Below are positions 63,685 through 64,000 of a DNA stretch of 64,000 nt, one piece after another. Source of the DNA: Pseudaquabacterium terrae (lineage in GTDB: Bacteria; Pseudomonadota; Gammaproteobacteria; Burkholderiales; Burkholderiaceae_C); assembly GCF_013266755.1 (NCBI RefSeq), contig NZ_JABRWJ010000010.1, positions 1 to 64,000 on the forward strand. The letters are read 5' to 3'. A model generated the notes under the pieces. It did not search any database, was not told the origin of the DNA, and was given only the letters and a program-made list of their open reading frames with translations. The position numbers and the translations under genes are program-made. How positions within the stretch are numbered: the first letter of the stretch is position 1; each line of letters opens with the position of its first letter.

Positions 63685-64000
63685 GCCGATGCTCCTTGCG
63701 AAGTGGTGGTATTGGCCTTCGTCGAACGGACGATCTGGATCGGTTGCGGCGTTCCGGGACTGGCCTGGCCGCGCGAGCTGCAGCCGTCGAAGGCCGGGGG
63801 CTCGGCCCAGGCCTGGTCCATGTCCTCGTCGGGTACCACCGGCACCGCCTGCACCTTCTGGCCGGCCAGCTCCAGCACCGCGGCGATCACCGACGCGTAC
63901 GGGTTCTCGCGCTCGCGCAGCGCGCTGAACACGGCGTTCAGGATGTGCGCCATCTCGCCGAGGAACTCGCGCGCCACGCGCTCGGGCTGGGTCGATGCGA
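63681..64000 (-). CDS. narJ: NarJ, nitrate reductase chaperone (partial)
   Basis: The C-terminal part of NarJ (about 106 codons in view), reading ERVAREFLGEMAHILNAVFSALRERENPYASVIAAVLELAG and a polar tail. NarJ inserts the molybdenum cofactor into NarG before membrane docking. The gene runs off the window edge, so narG and narH should lie beyond 64000. Confidence 0.9.
   Translation of the reverse strand, partial: ASTQPERVAREFLGEMAHILNAVFSALRERENPYASVIAAVLELAGQKVQAVPVVPDEDMDQAWAEPPAFDGCSSRGQASPGTPQPIQIVRSTKANTTTSQGASA

Overview
The window is a GC-rich (about 70 percent by eye) chromosomal segment of a betaproteobacterium. Gene content and protein style point to the Burkholderiales, near Rubrivivax, Leptothrix and Methylibium; this is inference from family resemblance, since no rRNA or tRNA gene is present. 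It reads as a facultative denitrifier that also oxidises alcohols with a PQQ enzyme. I see no CRISPR array, prophage or complete insertion sequence.

Layout. 1-446 is gene-poor and holds a 225-bp element with near-perfect 32-bp inverted ends. 447-4386 is the nitrous oxide reductase maturation set (small membrane protein, nosD, nosF, nosY, nosL); nosZ and nosR must lie outside. 4398-5866 is a divergent hemerythrin/CRP-FNR regulator pair with a perfect FNR palindrome between them. 5892-13682 is the cbb3 oxidase locus (ccoI, ccoS, ccoNOQP, ccoG, a fixH-like gene, a small membrane protein). A lone fic gene follows (13821-14981), then fnr and hemN, divergent, and a SafE-like membrane protein. 18009-27732 is a microaerobic stress island: hemerythrin, three universal stress proteins, a P2-type cation ATPase, a PatZ-like acyl-CoA synthetase/acetyltransferase, a beta-propeller protein and a third CRP-FNR regulator. 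A 74-bp tandem repeat and a decayed flavoprotein gene follow, then a lipoprotein.

29441-45539 is a PQQ alcohol-oxidation region. It runs aldehyde dehydrogenase, PQQ dehydrogenase with a lanthanide-type Asp pair, and HiPIP on the plus strand. A toxin-antitoxin pair follows. A ten-gene minus-strand operon comes next (pqqA-B-C-D-E, ABC ATPase, beta-propeller, substrate-binding protein, permease, Bug-type binding protein), then a sigma-54 activator divergent from cytochrome c550 pedF and a moxJ-like gene. Three near-consensus sigma-54 promoters stand before the aldehyde dehydrogenase, pqqA and pedF, so one activator probably switches the region.

45552-48069 holds accessory genes (RHH protein, SpeE-like protein, OmpA-like lipoprotein, DUF1275 protein). 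48216-50933 is the anaerobic ribonucleotide reductase locus. Its glycyl radical site is encoded by a separate 69-codon gene between the large subunit and nrdG, behind two NrdR boxes. 50947-58764 carries small anaerobic-type genes, an acyl-CoA dehydrogenase, the oxygen-independent ubiquinone genes ubiT-ubiV-ubiU, nnrS and a nitronate monooxygenase. 59097-62085 holds an orphan binding protein, then a small zinc-finger/DUF4258 pair lying between a broken and an intact copy of a carbonic anhydrase gene. The window ends in a respiratory nitrate reductase operon (peptidyl-prolyl isomerase, narI, partial narJ).

How it fits together. Many intergenic regions contain FNR/FixK-type 14-bp boxes (TTGAY-N4-RTCAA, or TTGAY-N4-CGCAA), and three CRP-FNR proteins are encoded here. 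Low oxygen probably coordinates cbb3 respiration, denitrification, haem and quinone synthesis without oxygen, anaerobic dNTP synthesis and stress proteins. Sigma-54 controls the PQQ alcohol module separately.
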